A model generated the notes under the pieces. The model searched no databases, was not told the DNA's origin, and was given only the letters and a program-made list of their open reading frames with translations. From Alphaproteobacteria bacterium (GTDB lineage Bacteria > Pseudomonadota > Alphaproteobacteria > Rhodospirillales > Magnetospirillaceae), in NCBI GenBank assembly GCA_015232485.1, contig JADFZP010000084.1:1-6684 (forward strand): a DNA stretch of 6,684 bases, given 5' to 3'. A program made the position numbers and the translations under genes. Numbering within the stretch: the first letter of the stretch is position 1; every line of letters begins with the position of its first letter. Shown here in pieces: positions 1 to 5,989 of this stretch.

Positions 1-60
1 CGCGGGAACAGCCTTCGTGGATGCCCGTGTCAAGCACGGGCATGACGGCGAAGGGTCGGT
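1..60. repeat. 60-bp direct repeat, copy 1
   Basis: This unit recurs at 105-164 with one mismatch (A at position 10, G at 114). It contains an inner palindrome with a 9-bp stem (21-29 with 35-43) and loop TCAAG. Outside this, CCTTCG (12-17) can pair with CGAAGG (49-54), so the whole unit could fold as a two-stage hairpin in RNA or single-stranded DNA. It may begin before the window, because base 1 is already inside the match. It lies beyond the 3' end of the minus-strand membrane-protein gene. The repeat and its pairing are read directly from the sequence; any function is unknown. Confidence 0.9.
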
Positions 61-68
61 CTCCACTC

Positions 69-97
69 GTCATGGCCGGACTTGATCCGGCCATCCA
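69..97 (+). repeat. Small palindromic repeat, inverted relative to its neighbours
   Basis: This 29-bp element has the form GTCAT, stem, CTTGA loop, stem, ATCCA. A perfect 9-bp stem joins 72-80 with 86-94. It belongs to the same family as the palindromes at 18-46 and 122-150 but lies in the opposite orientation. All six base differences from them fall in three stem base pairs, and each pair stays complementary. Loop and flanks are identical. I recognise this as a common type of alphaproteobacterial intergenic palindrome; no protein-coding role is expected. Confidence 0.8.
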
Positions 98-104
98 GCG
101 GCTT

Positions 105-164
105 CGCGGGAACGGCCTTCGTGGATGCCCGTGTCAAGCACGGGCATGACGGCGAAGGGTCGGT
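105..164. repeat. 60-bp direct repeat, copy 2
   Basis: This is the second copy of the unit at 1-60, identical at 59 of 60 positions and offset by 104 bp. Its inner palindrome spans 122-150, with stem 125-133 and 139-147 and loop TCAAG. The near identity, including sequence outside the palindrome, suggests a recent local duplication of a block that also carries the inverted element at 69-97. It ends about 40 bp beyond the stop codon of the minus-strand gene at 205. No T-run typical of an intrinsic terminator follows in either direction. Confidence 0.9.
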
Positions 165-204
165 GAGCGGGAAAACCGCCGGCCGCTTCGTGTCCTTGGT
201 GAGA

Positions 205-792
205 TCAGTGACTATACCGGCGGTACTGGAGATAGACCACCAGCAGCGCCAAGGCCCAGAAGTTCAGTTCGTGAAGGGCCCAGAACAGCAGGCAGACCAG
301 GTAGACGGTCATCCAGGCCGACCAGATCAGGATGCCGGTCGAGGCGGCGACGGCGCGCAACGCGTCGGTGCCGCCCCATAGGCGGCCGATCGGCACGGAC
401 GCGGCCAGCGGCAAGGCGAACAGCCCCGCCGCCACCAGCAGCACCGCGAAGGGCGTCGAGGGCTGCGACAAGGTGTCGAGCACCGCCCCCCAACTGTATT
501 CGAACAGCATCGCGCGCTCGGTCAGGAATTGGCCGAGCGACAGATTCCACGGGCTGTCGGGCACGAACAGCAATTCGAGATCGAAATCCCGCGCGTCGAG
601 ATTGGCGTAAAGCAACAGCGCCGCCGCCAGCACGCCGGCCAAACGGGCGGTCATCGTCACGAATGGGACTTGATTGAATTTGGGCGGCTCGATGGCGTGA
701 ATCAGCATCTTGGCGAGGGCGGTCACCGCCATCGGCACCAAGACCGCGCCTCCCACCTTGGCGAGGGCGCCAACGATTTCGACTTCAGCCAT
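205..792 (-). CDS. Unrecognised multi-spanning membrane protein, 195 aa
   Basis: I do not recognise the family. The 195-residue product is strongly hydrophobic, with likely membrane segments near residues 47-63, 114-134, 147-170 and 175-190, and a weaker one near 9-30. A less hydrophobic loop at about 64-112 is rich in acidic and aromatic residues (it includes YANLDARDFDLELLF) and probably faces one side of the inner membrane. The C-terminus is short and basic (QYRRYSH). The ATG at 792 is the first start in the frame and has only a weak upstream purine signal. The gene follows the Mic60-like gene on the same strand after 42 bp, so the two are probably co-transcribed. Beyond its stop lies the repeat region at 1-164. 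The reading frame is well supported by its length, hydrophobic pattern and the neighbouring strand, but function is unknown. It could be an accessory membrane protein of the upstream gene product. Confidence 0.8.
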   Translation of the reverse strand: MAEVEIVGALAKVGGAVLVPMAVTALAKMLIHAIEPPKFNQVPFVTMTARLAGVLAAALLLYANLDARDFDLELLFVPDSPWNLSLGQFLTERAMLFEYSWGAVLDTLSQPSTPFAVLLVAAGLFALPLAASVPIGRLWGGTDALRAVAASTGILIWSAWMTVYLVCLLFWALHELNFWALALLVVYLQYRRYSH

Positions 793-834
793 GCCCGGAG
801 TCGCGGCGGCCGACGGGCGGCCGCCGCGCCCAGA

Positions 835-1644
835 TCAGAGTGAGAAGCCGGGACGCTGGGTGGCCCGCTTGGCCGCCAGCTTGTCCAACTTGCCCAATGC
901 CTCGTCGAGGGCCAAGCGCAGCTTCGCCTTGCCGAGCCACGCCGTCGCGGTCTGCCCCGAGTCGCCGCCCAACTGTTCGACGGTCGCGATCGCCTTGGCG
1001 AGATCGCCGGCTTCGAGGGCGCGATGGGTCTCGATCACCAGACCCATTTCGCGGGTCAGGGTCTCGCCGCCCAGCGACACGTTGACCGCGTCGATGCCCG
1101 AGGTCACGGCGCGGAACGCCGAATCGACCCAGTAGCTGCCGGTCGCGGCCACGTTGCCCAGCACGATGCGGTCGGACAGGGCGTGGAACTGTTCGGCGAG
1201 CTGCGGCACGGTCGGCACGCCGGCCTTGGCGGCCGGCTCGATCGCGGTGAACAGCAGGGCGGCGTCGGCGTCGCGGCGAACCGCCTTGCGCACCATGTCG
1301 AGATCGGCGGAGAACGGCGCCGACTGGCGGGCCGCCTGATGCAGATGGGCGGTCGCCAGCGCCAGCGTGCGGGTCGACTGCAGATCGTTGACCACGACCT
1401 CGGAGCCCCACATCGGCACGGTCACCGCGGCGCCCAACGCCAGCAGCCCGATCATCATGGCGACCACGCTTTTGCTGGACGAGCCGTTGATCTCGTACCG
1501 CACCGTCTTCAATTCGGCGGCCTGGCGCTCGACCAGCGCCTCGAGAGCCACCATGCGCTCGTCGTCGACAATGGCGGCGGCCTTGACTTTGGGCGCCTTC
1601 GCCTTGACGGGCTCCTCGCTCGCCTTCACGTTCTCATCAGTCAT
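835..1644 (-). CDS. Short Mic60/mitofilin-like inner-membrane protein
   Basis: The product is predicted to be anchored in the inner membrane with most of its mass in the periplasm. Numbered from the ATG at 1644 (269 aa), it has a charged Lys/Glu/Ala-rich cytoplasmic N-terminus (1-30), a short helical stretch (31-50), one membrane segment (about 59-78) and a long helical region. The C-terminal part (about 195-258) has the pattern RALEAGDLAKAIATVEQL, then TATAWLGKAKLRLALDEAL, which matches the mitofilin-type end of alphaproteobacterial Mic60 (COG4223). Family Mic60 proteins shape inner membranes and contact outer-membrane partners; that role is inferred here. The protein is shorter than typical bacterial Mic60 (usually well over 300 aa), and the coiled-coil part is small. 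It is not beside hemC/hemD, the usual Mic60 location, so it may be a paralogue. A GTG at 1656 would extend the protein by four residues, but it overlaps the GAGGGG ribosome site, so the ATG is preferred. Confidence 0.75.
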   Translation of the reverse strand: MTDENVKASEEPVKAKAPKVKAAAIVDDERMVALEALVERQAAELKTVRYEINGSSSKSVVAMMIGLLALGAAVTVPMWGSEVVVNDLQSTRTLALATAHLHQAARQSAPFSADLDMVRKAVRRDADAALLFTAIEPAAKAGVPTVPQLAEQFHALSDRIVLGNVAATGSYWVDSAFRAVTSGIDAVNVSLGGETLTREMGLVIETHRALEAGDLAKAIATVEQLGGDSGQTATAWLGKAKLRLALDEALGKLDKLAAKRATQRPGFSL

Positions 1645-1655
1645 CGCGTCGTCCA

Positions 1656-1661
1656 CCCCTC
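1656..1661 (-). promoter_or_regulatory. Ribosome binding site of the Mic60-like gene
   Basis: Read on the minus strand, GAGGGG lies 11 nt before the ATG at 1644. The alternative GTG at 1656 uses the last G of this motif, which would leave no workable spacing. This site therefore decides the start in favour of the ATG. Confidence 0.5.
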
Positions 1662-1716
1662 AATTCGCGTCCTAATGCGGAAACCATAGCAAGCTTCGGC
1701 ACGAATGGCGACCCGG

Positions 1717-1746
1717 TTGTGGAAAAAACCACTGATCGGCTATCAT
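1717..1746 (+). promoter_or_regulatory. Possible sigma-70-type promoter of the five-gene operon
   Basis: TTGTGG (1717-1722) and TATCAT (1741-1746) resemble -35 and -10 boxes with an 18-bp spacer. They lie about 33 bp before the first operon gene, in the only sizeable gap on this strand. The -10 box differs from TATAAT at one position and the -35 box is poor beyond its TTG. A small inverted repeat, GTGG-A6-CCAC (1719-1732), overlaps the spacer and could be an operator or chance. This is a motif match by eye only. Confidence 0.3.
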
Positions 1747-1769
1747 CCCGGCCGCCGCGATGAAGCAGC

Positions 1770-1775
1770 AGGGAG
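1770..1775 (+). promoter_or_regulatory. Ribosome binding site of the first operon gene
   Basis: AGGGAG lies 3 nt before the ATG at 1779. It is the clearest Shine-Dalgarno match for this start, though the spacing is short. The genes at 2231, 3397 and 5990 have no comparable motif, which fits translation coupled to the gene before them. Confidence 0.5.
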
Positions 1776-1778
1776 CCT

Positions 1779-2234
1779 ATGACCAACCGGCTTTTCCCAG
1801 GGGTTTTCGATCTGGCTCGACAGCTGTTGACGCGAGCTGCCGGAGAGCCGGCCGATCAGCCGATCCTCGTCGCACGCGGAACGGGCTGCAGCGTCGCGCT
1901 TTATGAGAACAGGCTGCGCATCCGACGGGGTGGCGTGCTGGGATTGCTCGCCTCGGCGATGGGCTGGGAGAATGGATTCGCGGAACACACCATCCGGGTC
2001 AGCGACATCTCGGCGATCGACGTCGAGAAGCCGGTGCTGTTCATGCGCTATGTGCGCTTCTCGTATCCCGGGGCGCCCGCATTGACGGGGCACGAGCTAG
2101 CCGACATGATGGCCGAGAACGCGGTGGTCATGAATTTGTTCGACAACCGAGACCTGTACGCCATCCTGGCGCGCATCGAGGGCACCATGGACGGCAGGCG
2201 GGCAAGCGCGCGGGCGACGGACGGTTCCCCATGA
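1779..2234 (+). CDS. Small cytoplasmic protein with PH-like fold appearance, 151 aa
   Basis: I assign no firm family. The product has no signal peptide or membrane segment, so it is probably cytoplasmic or peripheral to the membrane. Residues about 36-119 read as alternating beta strands (CSVALYENRLRIRRGG, then HTIRVSDISAIDVEKP, then FMRYVRFSYPG, then AVVMNLFDN). A C-terminal amphipathic helix follows (about 122-136, DLYAILARIE). That order, several strands capped by one helix, is what bacterial PH-like domains show, and the RLRIRRGG turn is typical of them. This is a fold guess, not a sequence match. It opens the operon, and its stop overlaps the next start by 4 bp (ATGA at 2231-2234), implying translational coupling. 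A role as a cytoplasmic or membrane-surface accessory of the transporter encoded downstream is inferred from position. The tail from about 137 on is Arg/Ala-rich and probably disordered. Confidence 0.8.
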   Translation: MTNRLFPGVFDLARQLLTRAAGEPADQPILVARGTGCSVALYENRLRIRRGGVLGLLASAMGWENGFAEHTIRVSDISAIDVEKPVLFMRYVRFSYPGAPALTGHELADMMAENAVVMNLFDNRDLYAILARIEGTMDGRRASARATDGSP

Positions 2235-3397
2235 GAACGAGGGTGGTGCTGCCCGCGATGGCGGTCGCGCTGATGGCGGCGGCGGTGGTGGTTCTGGTCG
2301 CGCGCCCCGAAATCGCCGGGCGACTGCACGACTCGGCCCGACAGGCGCTGTCGGGCGCCACCCCGGCCGCGCTGGCGCCCCGGCATCATATTCTTTATTG
2401 GCACGCGGGCGACGACACGCCGCGCCGGGCGCGGGTCGACGCCGGGCGCCACGAGCTTTTCGTCCAAGCGGTCGGCCGCGCCATGACCGCCGATCGCTCC
2501 CGCATGACCCAGTTGCTGTCGGAACGGCTGCGTCTCGAATTGAAACCGCTGCGCGAAGCCGTCGAGCGGCGCGTGCCGCGCTATGCCGAGTCGGTGTTCG
2601 ACTGGTGGACCAGCTACGTCCTGGTCGTCGAGGGCCTGATGGCGGTGGGCGAGATGGCGGGCGTCGCCGACTCCGCCACGTTGGAATCCCAGGTGGCCGG
2701 ACGCATGGCCGGCTGGCTGGCCCGCCACTACAACGAGTCGGTGCTCCAGGCCGAGGGCGTGCAGGTCCAGATCCGCGAGACCGTCACCCGCGTGTTTGGC
2801 GGTCTGCGGCGCGATCTGCTGCGCGATTGCGACAAATACGACCAGGCCTTCCAGGATTTCATCCGCCAGGAGGCCTCGGCCATCGAACTGCTGGCGGTCG
2901 ACGGAAGCTGGCAAGGCGACCACGGCTGGTCGGCCCCGGCCGCCACCTTCCGCTCGCAATGCCATACGCTGCGCCTGGGCGACGACGGCGCCATGCTGCT
3001 CGACGAGCGGGTGCTCGACGTGCTGGCCCAGCCCCCCGCCGGATTGATCAAGGCGGCCGCCGATCTGACCCGCCCGCTGGCCGAGCTGGTCGTCGAGGCC
3101 GGGCGCGACGCCGATTCCTCGGCCCGCTCGCTGGTCGAGACGGGCCTGCCCAGCTCGCTGGCCGCCTCGTCGGCGACCTTGTGGACGGTCGGCAAATGGG
3201 CCGCGCCGCTGGCCGGCAAGGTGCGCGAGCGCCTGGGCGGAGATGCCGGCGCGGCGACTTTCCAGGCCAGTTCGCAAGCCGCGACCGCCGCCGCCTGGAC
3301 CTTGTTCGAGGAGCGACTGGTCGACAGCTTCGGCCAGTTCCTCGACGCCCATCTGGAAAGCCTGTCGGTGCTGCTGGTTCCACGCGGCAAGACGTGA
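2231..3397 (+). CDS. Unrecognised membrane-anchored periplasmic helical protein, 388 aa
   Basis: I do not recognise the family. The N-terminus (about residues 5-24) is a single hydrophobic segment after two Arg, so it is a signal anchor or uncleaved signal. No lipobox is seen. The rest (about 25-388) is soluble and mostly helical. It has a charged stretch with heptad-like character at about 85-118, a Trp-rich spot (FDWWTSY, 123-129) and long amphipathic helices at about 150-222. Two cysteines (200 and 244) could form a disulfide in the periplasm. A Gly/Ala-rich part follows at about 305-355, then a final helix. There is no visible MCE-domain, STAS or enzyme motif. The start overlaps the previous stop (ATGA) and its stop overlaps the next start by one base (TGATG at 3395-3399). 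Placed just before an MlaFE-type transporter, it occupies the position and has the topology of an MlaD-like partner, but without the MCE sequence. That partnership is inference. Confidence 0.85.
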   Translation: MRTRVVLPAMAVALMAAAVVVLVARPEIAGRLHDSARQALSGATPAALAPRHHILYWHAGDDTPRRARVDAGRHELFVQAVGRAMTADRSRMTQLLSERLRLELKPLREAVERRVPRYAESVFDWWTSYVLVVEGLMAVGEMAGVADSATLESQVAGRMAGWLARHYNESVLQAEGVQVQIRETVTRVFGGLRRDLLRDCDKYDQAFQDFIRQEASAIELLAVDGSWQGDHGWSAPAATFRSQCHTLRLGDDGAMLLDERVLDVLAQPPAGLIKAAADLTRPLAELVVEAGRDADSSARSLVETGLPSSLAASSATLWTVGKWAAPLAGKVRERLGGDAGAATFQASSQAATAAAWTLFEERLVDSFGQFLDAHLESLSVLLVPRGKT

Positions 3398-4512
3398 TGC
3401 TGTCCATCCTGACGCGACTCGGCCGCCGCTTGGGCAAGCGGACCACCGCCCTGATCAGCCTGATCCTGGTCGCCACCTTCATGGCGGCCGGCTGGCAGGT
3501 CTTCCCCTGGCCAAGTCCGGCGGCGGGCCAAGTGGTCTTCCGCACCGAGAGCGGCGCGCTGGCCGACGCCGGCACGCGATCCATCCCGGTGTTCCGCCTG
3601 GATGACGGGATGTTCCCGGTGCGCGGCGGGGTGGCGCGGCCGCTGGGCCCCGACGCGCTGCGCCTGGAATATTACGCCGATGGCGACCCGGCCCATGTGG
3701 CGGTGCTGATGGACGCCGATCTGCGGGCCCTGTGGCTGCTGACCCCGCCGGCCGAGCGCCAGGCGCTGCATCGGGCCGGCGCCGAATTCCTGGGCAGCTT
3801 CGGCCAGACCGCCCGGCGCGCCGCCGCCAGCCCGGTGTTCATTTCGGAATACCGCCCCGCCCTGGCCGAGATCGTGCGCGGGGCGCTGCTCGACGCCTGG
3901 AACCGCCCGTCCACCCAAGAGGTGGTGCGCGAGGTCGTGCTGGCGACCGACCGCGGCGTGCTGGACCAAGTGGCCGCCGCCGTCCGCCCCGTCCTGCTGG
4001 AAAAGGCCGAGGGCGCCGTGTGGCAGGCGATGCGCGACTTCGCCACCGACCTGCTGGGCGACAAGCGGCATGGCCCGCCCGCCACCGCCGCCATGCTGGC
4101 CGAGGTGCTGTCCGATCCGCGGGTGGTCGAGGCGCTGGCCGCCTCGGCTCCGCGCCTGTTGTCCAGCCGCGCCGTCGAGCGCTTGGCCGCCGTGCTGGTC
4201 GAGCAGTTCGCCGACGCGGCGACCGACGATCCCCGGCTGTGGCCGCTGGTCCAGCGCATGCTGTCCGACACCCGCATCACCCCGGCCGGCGGCATGGCCG
4301 AGGCCACCCAGACCCTGCTGCGCCGCCTGCCCGAGAACCTGATTCGGCTGCGCGGTCCCAACGACCACAACGCGCTGGCCGCCCACATCCTGCGTTCGCT
4401 GGCCAAGGGGCGAAGCGCCCGCCTGATCCTGCTGCTGTCGCCGGCCCAGCGCATGATGCTGGCCCCCGACGAGGGCGAAGCCCTGCACGTCCTGGCGCGG
4501 GAGCCATCATGA
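3397..4512 (+). CDS. Second unrecognised membrane-anchored periplasmic protein, 371 aa
   Basis: The start is the ATG at 3397, which shares a base with the preceding stop. The frame stays open far upstream, but that part is Arg/Pro-rich shadow of the previous gene. The N-terminus is basic (RLGRRLGKR) and followed by one membrane segment (about 17-35), giving an anchor with the bulk in the periplasm. Residues about 45-115 look beta-rich (QVVFRTESG, IPVFRLDDGMFPV, LRLEYYADGD, HVAVLMDADLRALWLL). Residues about 118-345 are helical and Ala/Leu-rich. I see no cysteine in the protein and no known catalytic motif. I do not recognise the family, and I see no convincing MCE signature in the beta-rich part, although a very divergent small beta domain cannot be excluded by eye. 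The stop overlaps the start of the ABC gene by 4 bp (ATGA at 4509-4512). Function is inferred only from context, as a possible periplasmic partner of the transporter. Confidence 0.85.
   Translation: MLSILTRLGRRLGKRTTALISLILVATFMAAGWQVFPWPSPAAGQVVFRTESGALADAGTRSIPVFRLDDGMFPVRGGVARPLGPDALRLEYYADGDPAHVAVLMDADLRALWLLTPPAERQALHRAGAEFLGSFGQTARRAAASPVFISEYRPALAEIVRGALLDAWNRPSTQEVVREVVLATDRGVLDQVAAAVRPVLLEKAEGAVWQAMRDFATDLLGDKRHGPPATAAMLAEVLSDPRVVEALAASAPRLLSSRAVERLAAVLVEQFADAATDDPRLWPLVQRMLSDTRITPAGGMAEATQTLLRRLPENLIRLRGPNDHNALAAHILRSLAKGRSARLILLLSPAQRMMLAPDEGEALHVLAREPS
4499..4503 (+). promoter_or_regulatory. Ribosome binding site of the ABC transporter gene
   Basis: GGGAG lies 5 nt before the ATG at 4509, inside the end of the previous gene. 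It is a good Shine-Dalgarno match at a normal distance and fixes the start among the upstream in-frame codons of an artificially long open frame. Confidence 0.5.
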
Positions 4513-5987
4513 GCGACGCCTTCCTGTCGGTCGAAGGGCTGACCATCGTCACCCCGACCGGCGCCACCCTGGTCGAGAACGCCGCCTTCGCCCTTGGGCG
4601 ATCCGAGGTGGTGCTGCTGATCGGTCCCAGCGGCTGCGGCAAATCGACCATCATCAACGTGCTGAGCGGCTTGCTCGACCGGGTCGAGGAGGATTGGCGG
4701 ATCACCGGCCGGCTGGTCTGCGACGGCCAATCCTTCGATCTGGAACACCAGCCCTGCGATGTCGGCGGGCTGGTCTTCCAGGGCAACGCCTTGTTCGACG
4801 ATCTGACGGTGGCCGAGAATCTGCGCATCGCCGCCGACCACGCCAATGGCGGCGAGCGGCTGGCCGCCCACGCCACCGCCCTCTTGCGCGAAATCCGCCC
4901 CGAACAGCCGGTCGCGTCGTGCAGCGGCGGCCAACAGCAGCGGGTCGGCATCGCCCGCACCGTGCTGGCCGACCGCCCGGTGCTGCTGTTGGACGAGCCC
5001 AATTCCGGCCTGGACAAGCGGGCCGGCCAGCGGCTCGCCGCCATGGTGCGCGGGCTGTGCCACGACATGGGCAAGCCGGCGATCATCGTCGCCCATCACG
5101 TCGACGAGTTGCTGCCCCTGGCCGATCGGGTGCTGCTGCTCGATCCGGTGCGGCGGCGGCTGGTCCATCTGCCGCCCGACGCCCTGGCCGTCGAACAGGC
5201 CTTGGACGAATTGGAGGGGGCCACCGTCGGCGAGCGCGACGAGTCCGCCGCACCCGCCGTGTGGCCGATCGGGCGGCGGCGCAACTGGCCCAGCCATTAC
5301 CTGCGCGAATATTTCTGGGTGCTGTGCGCCTCGCCGCTGATGCTGGCCTATGTGGCGGCGGGGGCGATGATCATCGGCTTCGTGACGGTGTGGTTCGGCT
5401 TCAACTACGACACGCTGGGCGATTACGTGAAATCGCTGGTCCACGACGAGGCCTTGATGGGCATCGGCCTGATCCAAAGCACCGTGGCGGTGCCGCTGAT
5501 CGCCTGCATCCTGGTGGTGGCCCGCAACAACGCCATCATCACCGCCGACATCGGCAACCGCGTGCTGTCGTCGCAGCTTCGCGCCATGCGCAATCTGCAC
5601 ATTCCGGGGCGCCGCTATCTGGTGACGGCGATCCTGACCAATCTGGTGCTGGGCTCGGTGCTGCTGGTGGCCGCCGCCCAGGCGGTGGCGGCGTGGACCT
5701 CGCTGCAAACCTGGCGCCTGCTGTTCCCCGGCCAGCCCTTCGAGTTGTGGCGGGAGAACTTCTTCCATCTGCTGCTGCGCACCCCCCTCGCCGCCTGGGA
5801 GCACGCCGCCTGGATGTTGCTCAAGGTGATGGTGTCGGTCGCGCTGTCGGGCGGCTTGGCGATCGGCATCGGCCTGTCGCGCAAGGACTCGGTCCTGGAC
5901 ATCAACTACGCCATCGCCCAATCGATCGTCGGAGGAGTGACCGTGACCCTGCTGATCCACGCCCTTGTCGCCGTGTTCCAGTTCTAG
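4509..5987 (+). CDS. ABC ATPase-permease fusion, MlaF-MlaE type
   Basis: The 492-residue product joins the two halves of an Mla-type lipid ABC transporter in one chain. The ATPase half (about 1-228) has Walker A GPSGCGKST (39-47), Q-loop Gln91 (VFQGN), signature CSGGQQQR (138-145, Cys replacing the usual Leu), Walker B VLLLDEP (158-164), D-loop SGLD (166-169) and switch His196. After a linker (about 229-260) comes a 232-residue permease half with about five membrane segments (near 275-297, 317-338, 371-397, 432-455 and 468-490). Its region 338-372 (ARNNAIITADIGN, then SQLRAM, then RRYLV) aligns with the conserved MlaE/YrbE cytoplasmic loop AGRxGxAIAAELG...EQIDAL...RYLV. MlaFE complexes drive lipid movement between the inner membrane and the periplasm; a homodimer of this chain would supply two ATPases and two permeases. 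No STAS (MlaB) partner is present. Direction and substrate are unknown. The permease half is more divergent than the ATPase half. Confidence 0.88.
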   Translation: MSDAFLSVEGLTIVTPTGATLVENAAFALGRSEVVLLIGPSGCGKSTIINVLSGLLDRVEEDWRITGRLVCDGQSFDLEHQPCDVGGLVFQGNALFDDLTVAENLRIAADHANGGERLAAHATALLREIRPEQPVASCSGGQQQRVGIARTVLADRPVLLLDEPNSGLDKRAGQRLAAMVRGLCHDMGKPAIIVAHHVDELLPLADRVLLLDPVRRRLVHLPPDALAVEQALDELEGATVGERDESAAPAVWPIGRRRNWPSHYLREYFWVLCASPLMLAYVAAGAMIIGFVTVWFGFNYDTLGDYVKSLVHDEALMGIGLIQSTVAVPLIACILVVARNNAIITADIGNRVLSSQLRAMRNLHIPGRRYLVTAILTNLVLGSVLLVAAAQAVAAWTSLQTWRLLFPGQPFELWRENFFHLLLRTPLAAWEHAAWMLLKVMVSVALSGGLAIGIGLSRKDSVLDINYAIAQSIVGGVTVTLLIHALVAVFQF

Positions 5988-5989
5988 CC

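Noticed and set aside
18..150. Intrinsic terminator for the minus-strand genes
   Set aside because: The stems are GC-rich but no T-run follows any of them. Dispersed palindromic repeats explain them better, though they might still affect transcript ends.
1..164. CRISPR array
   Set aside because: There are only two copies of the 60-bp unit, and the intervening 44 bp holds a related palindrome in inverted orientation. No regular short repeats with unique spacers are present.
82..381. Plus-strand 99-codon open frame over the repeat region
   Set aside because: It runs through palindromic repeats and then antisense to the membrane-protein gene. No ribosome site or protein-like composition is seen.
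1683..1711. Minus-strand promoter with TATGGT (1688-1683) before the Mic60-like gene
   Set aside because: The possible -10 box has no reasonable -35 partner at 16-18 bp, so the match is too weak to list.
2048..3352. Minus-strand open frame (434 codons)
   Set aside because: It is antisense to the 388-aa gene and part of the PH-like gene, with repetitive Gly/Gln/Arg/His composition.
2398..3396. Upstream in-frame extension of the 371-aa protein
   Set aside because: The added 333 codons are Arg/Pro/Gly-rich and overlap the previous gene. The membrane anchor and the stop/start junction at 3395-3399 mark the true start.
2728..4488. Minus-strand open frame (586 codons) across the two periplasmic-protein genes
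   Set aside because: Its composition is low-complexity Gly/Gln/Arg, and it opposes the tightly overlapping plus-strand genes. It is a GC-driven shadow.
3732..4508. Upstream in-frame extension of the ABC fusion
   Set aside because: The extension is Arg/Ala/Pro-rich shadow of the previous gene. The ATG at 4509 has a GGGAG site and begins a normal ABC ATPase N-terminus.
3672..5960. Long minus-strand open frame (762 codons) across the transporter gene
   Set aside because: It is antisense to a gene with complete ABC motifs. Its translation is rich in Gln, His, Arg and Gly with no domain pattern, as expected for the complement of GC-rich coding DNA.
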